Shown here: piece by piece, positions 4,245 through 6,382 of the stretch | How positions within the stretch are numbered: position 1 is the stretch's first letter | How the letters are laid out: every line of letters begins with the position of its first letter | Program-made: the position numbers and the translations under genes | The notes under the pieces: model-generated | What the model was told of the DNA's origin: nothing | The model's input: the letters and a program-made list of their open reading frames with translations, nothing else | Database searches by the model: none | DNA from: Bacillota bacterium | GTDB lineage: Bacteria > Bacillota > Clostridia > Peptostreptococcales > Anaerovoracaceae | Direction: 5' to 3' | Length of the DNA stretch: 6,382 nucleotides | Assembly (NCBI GenBank): GCA_017621195.1 | Contig: JAGATO010000168.1 | Location: 1-6,382 of the forward strand

Positions 4245-6382
4245 TTATCTTGCCGGCTTCGGCAGACGTTCGGAGATGACGTTCATCAGGTGGTCGGTGC
4301 ACTTCAGCTCGTCTGCATAAGCGCCGTCCTTCACAGCGATCAGCTTCGGATCATCGCAGTCCAGAACACCTTCCCAGATGTCGCCGATGGTAGCGTATTT
4401 GTATTCCAGGATCATGTCGTCCATTTCCTCGGAAATATCGCCGGCATCGTCGAAGTTCATTTCCACTTCGAATACGTGAGCCAGTTCAGCAGCGATCTCC
4501 CAGTTGTTGAATACAACGTCTTCATCGATGGCCGGTTCCACTGCCTGCAGGCGGCGTTCCGTATTGGTATACGTACCGTCCGCACTGGCAAAGCCGGTAC
4601 CCGGGATCACAACGTCAGCCTTCAGAGACGTATCGGTCATATGGGTATCGCTGACCATCAGGAATTCCAGATCGGACATGTCGTAGTCCGGATCTTCTCC
4701 GAAGCACAACAGCGCCTTCACGCCGTCCATGGCTTCTTCACCTGCGCGGATTCCCAGATCGATCAGACCCTGGCTGTTGTTCTTGGCCTTCAGCTGTAAG
4801 ATACCGTCTCTCGGCGTACCGATGTGACCGGAAATGACAGCGATGTCAGCCAGCAGCGTGGCAGCGTCGGTGGTGATCAGGTTCTGCTGGAATACGATCA
4901 TGGCCTTCTTCGCCTTAGCGTACATTTCGGCTACTTCCGCAGCTTCGTCGTTGGCCTTGGTTCTGGTCAGGCACTTCTTGAATTCCTCGAACCCTTCGAT
5001 ATTTTCGCCCTTGCCCATCTTGACCAGAGCCTTGGCTACGGCCTTCAGGAAGCCCAGGGTATTTTCGGTATAGATTTCCTTCGTCAGGAAGTTCATGTGC
5101 TGCGGATACTCTTCCGGATTGATCAGGATGACCTTGGCTCCGTTCTTGGCAGCCTGCTTCAGCTTGATCTGGATCACGGGGTTCTTCACCGCATCGTAGC
5201 CGCATACCAGAATCAACTCGGTGGACAGCAGCTCGTCGATGGTGTTGGGAGAAGCGTCTCTTCCCAGAACCTTGGCGATACCGCTTTCTCTGTGGTTGAA
5301 GCACAGAGTCTTAGCGCCGATCTCGTTGGCAAACTTCTTGATGGCATACGCTTCCTCGTTGGTGTAGCGGTCGGAGATGGCAACCGCAACGGCCTTCTTG
5401 CCGTAGCGGGCAGCAACGGCTTCCGCCTTCTTGGCGGTCATGACGAAGGCTTCGTGATAGTCGCATTCTTCGAAAGCACCGCTCAGGTTCTTGATCATCG
5501 GATCGACGATCTTTCCTTCCAGCTCAGCGCAGTCGAAGCCGAACTTGCCCTTTCCGCACAGCAGACCCTTGTTGACCGCACCTTCCTTATCGGGAACGGA
5601 CTTGACCAGCAGATCACCCTTGGTGTGCAAGTGAATGGAGCATCCTACGGAGCAGAAGGAGCAGGTGGTATCGGTTACATCCGTATCCAGAGGAACGGAC
5701 TTGGGAATGGTCAGCCGTTCACCCAGCGCACCGGTAGGACATACGCTGACGCACTGTCCGCAGGAAACGCAGCCGGATTCTGCCAGAGGCATTTCCAGAC
5801 AGGGCTTGACCACGGTGTCGAAGCCTCTGTGAACCAGTCCCAGAGCGCCGATGCCCATGACTTCGTCGCAGACGCGGACGCACAGACCGCACAGGATGCA
5901 CTTGTTGGGATCTCTCATGATGAACGGATGGTCATCGTTGAATTCGATCTTGTGCACTTCTCCGGCAAACCGTTCCGGCTTCACGTCGTACTGGTTTGCA
6001 AAGTCGATCAGCTTGCATTCGTAGTAGTCGTGGCATCCGCATTCCAGACAGCGGTTGGCATCGGCCAGCGCCTGTTCTTCGGTGTATCCGCCGTAGACCA
6101 CTTCGCTGAAATTGTCTTTTCTCTCTTCCGCAGACAGCTGTGCCGGTACGGGACGGCATTCTCTTTCTCTGTCTTCGAAGGTTTCTCTCGTGATGTCGGT
6201 TCTGGTAACGGTGAACTGAGGCTTGTATTCCACTTCTTCGCCGTTCAGATAAGCGTCAACGATGTAGCTTCCCTTTCTCGCGTCGCCGATGGATTCGATG
6301 GCGATGGAGATCTTGTCGTTTCCGCAGTCACCGCCGGCAAAGACGCCGGGGATGGATGTCATGAAGGTATTCTTGTCGTAGA
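4245..6382 (-). CDS. FAD / Fe-S / molybdopterin-fold oxidoreductase, NuoG-like, N-terminus outside window
   Basis: The frame is open through the right edge; 711 residues are visible (numbered from the first). Order: the end of a GltD-like FAD/NAD(P) domain (TSIPGVFAGGD, about 8-18); a Cys motif RCLECGCHDYYEC (C111, C114, C116, C122) like the region before the NuoG clusters; two [4Fe-4S] ferredoxin motifs (C161/164/167/171 and C204/207/210/214); then a molybdopterin-oxidoreductase Fe-S motif (C240, C243, C247, C275) and its fold to about 625. The position matching the Sec/Cys Mo ligand of formate dehydrogenases reads CFNHRESG, with no clear ligand. The C-terminal molybdopterin-binding domain is absent and the next gene does not supply it. 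This points to a NuoG-like electron-relay subunit moving electrons between NAD(P)H, FAD and ferredoxin, not a formate dehydrogenase; I infer this from motifs. The stop is TAA at 4247-4245. Cytoplasmic, with no membrane segment seen. Partner subunits, if any, would be upstream beyond the window. Confidence 0.85.
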   Translation of the reverse strand, partial: YDKNTFMTSIPGVFAGGDCGNDKISIAIESIGDARKGSYIVDAYLNGEEVEYKPQFTVTRTDITRETFEDRERECRPVPAQLSAEERKDNFSEVVYGGYTEEQALADANRCLECGCHDYYECKLIDFANQYDVKPERFAGEVHKIEFNDDHPFIMRDPNKCILCGLCVRVCDEVMGIGALGLVHRGFDTVVKPCLEMPLAESGCVSCGQCVSVCPTGALGERLTIPKSVPLDTDVTDTTCSFCSVGCSIHLHTKGDLLVKSVPDKEGAVNKGLLCGKGKFGFDCAELEGKIVDPMIKNLSGAFEECDYHEAFVMTAKKAEAVAARYGKKAVAVAISDRYTNEEAYAIKKFANEIGAKTLCFNHRESGIAKVLGRDASPNTIDELLSTELILVCGYDAVKNPVIQIKLKQAAKNGAKVILINPEEYPQHMNFLTKEIYTENTLGFLKAVAKALVKMGKGENIEGFEEFKKCLTRTKANDEAAEVAEMYAKAKKAMIVFQQNLITTDAATLLADIAVISGHIGTPRDGILQLKAKNNSQGLIDLGIRAGEEAMDGVKALLCFGEDPDYDMSDLEFLMVSDTHMTDTSLKADVVIPGTGFASADGTYTNTERRLQAVEPAIDEDVVFNNWEIAAELAHVFEVEMNFDDAGDISEEMDDMILEYKYATIGDIWEGVLDCDDPKLIAVKDGAYADELKCTDHLMNVISERLPKPAR

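Noticed and set aside
4164..4799. 211-codon plus-strand open frame
   Set aside because: It is a shadow of the oxidoreductase gene, whose Fe-S cysteine motifs are unmistakable on the other strand.
4245..6382. Formate dehydrogenase alpha subunit
   Set aside because: The Fe-S and fold regions look similar, but no Cys or in-frame UGA is found at the Mo-ligand position and the C-terminal cofactor-binding domain is missing.

Overview
The window looks like chromosome of an anaerobic Gram-positive bacterium of the Clostridia. The signs are strong AGGAGG-type ribosome binding sites, Firmicutes-like promoters, moderate GC with C/G-rich third positions, and a large ferredoxin-rich NuoG-like oxidoreductase beside peptide/amino-acid catabolic hydrolases. 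An amino-acid-fermenting lineage fits, but the genus cannot be read from the sequence, so this placement is an inference.

Layout from right to left, the direction in which most of the window is transcribed: (1) 6382-4245, minus: the C-terminal 711 residues of a large multidomain flavin / iron-sulfur / molybdopterin-fold oxidoreductase whose N-terminus lies outside the window. (2) 4191-4166: a perfect 11-bp hairpin with a UUCG tetraloop. (3) 4148-3669, minus: a 159-residue protein of unknown function with one membrane segment. (4) 3609-3572: a bidirectional terminator shared with the convergent gene. (5) 3036-3564, plus: the remains of an EamA/DMT-type transporter gene, broken by a frameshift and lacking its second half. 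(6) 2819-3035: a divergent promoter region. (7) 2818-1613, minus: a complete M20 metallopeptidase/deacylase. (8) 1580-1539: a structured intercistronic element. (9) 1500-1, minus: a RocB-family M20 hydrolase cut by the left edge.

The two M20 enzymes probably form one transcription unit from the promoter at 2896-2868 and act in hydrolysis of N-acylated amino acids or peptides; their substrates cannot be assigned. The divergent transporter may once have moved a related metabolite but appears inactive. The oxidoreductase and small membrane protein form a separate block, in which the hairpin between them may adjust expression of the second gene.

The points most worth following up are the oxidoreductase architecture (GltD-like FAD domain, Fe-S modules, and a molybdopterin fold without an obvious Mo ligand), the tandem-GA hairpin ahead of rocB, the doubly damaged transporter, and a tRNA-3'-end-like fragment next to it. 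I saw no CRISPR array, insertion sequence or complete RNA gene. No gene-free stretch exceeds 300 bases.
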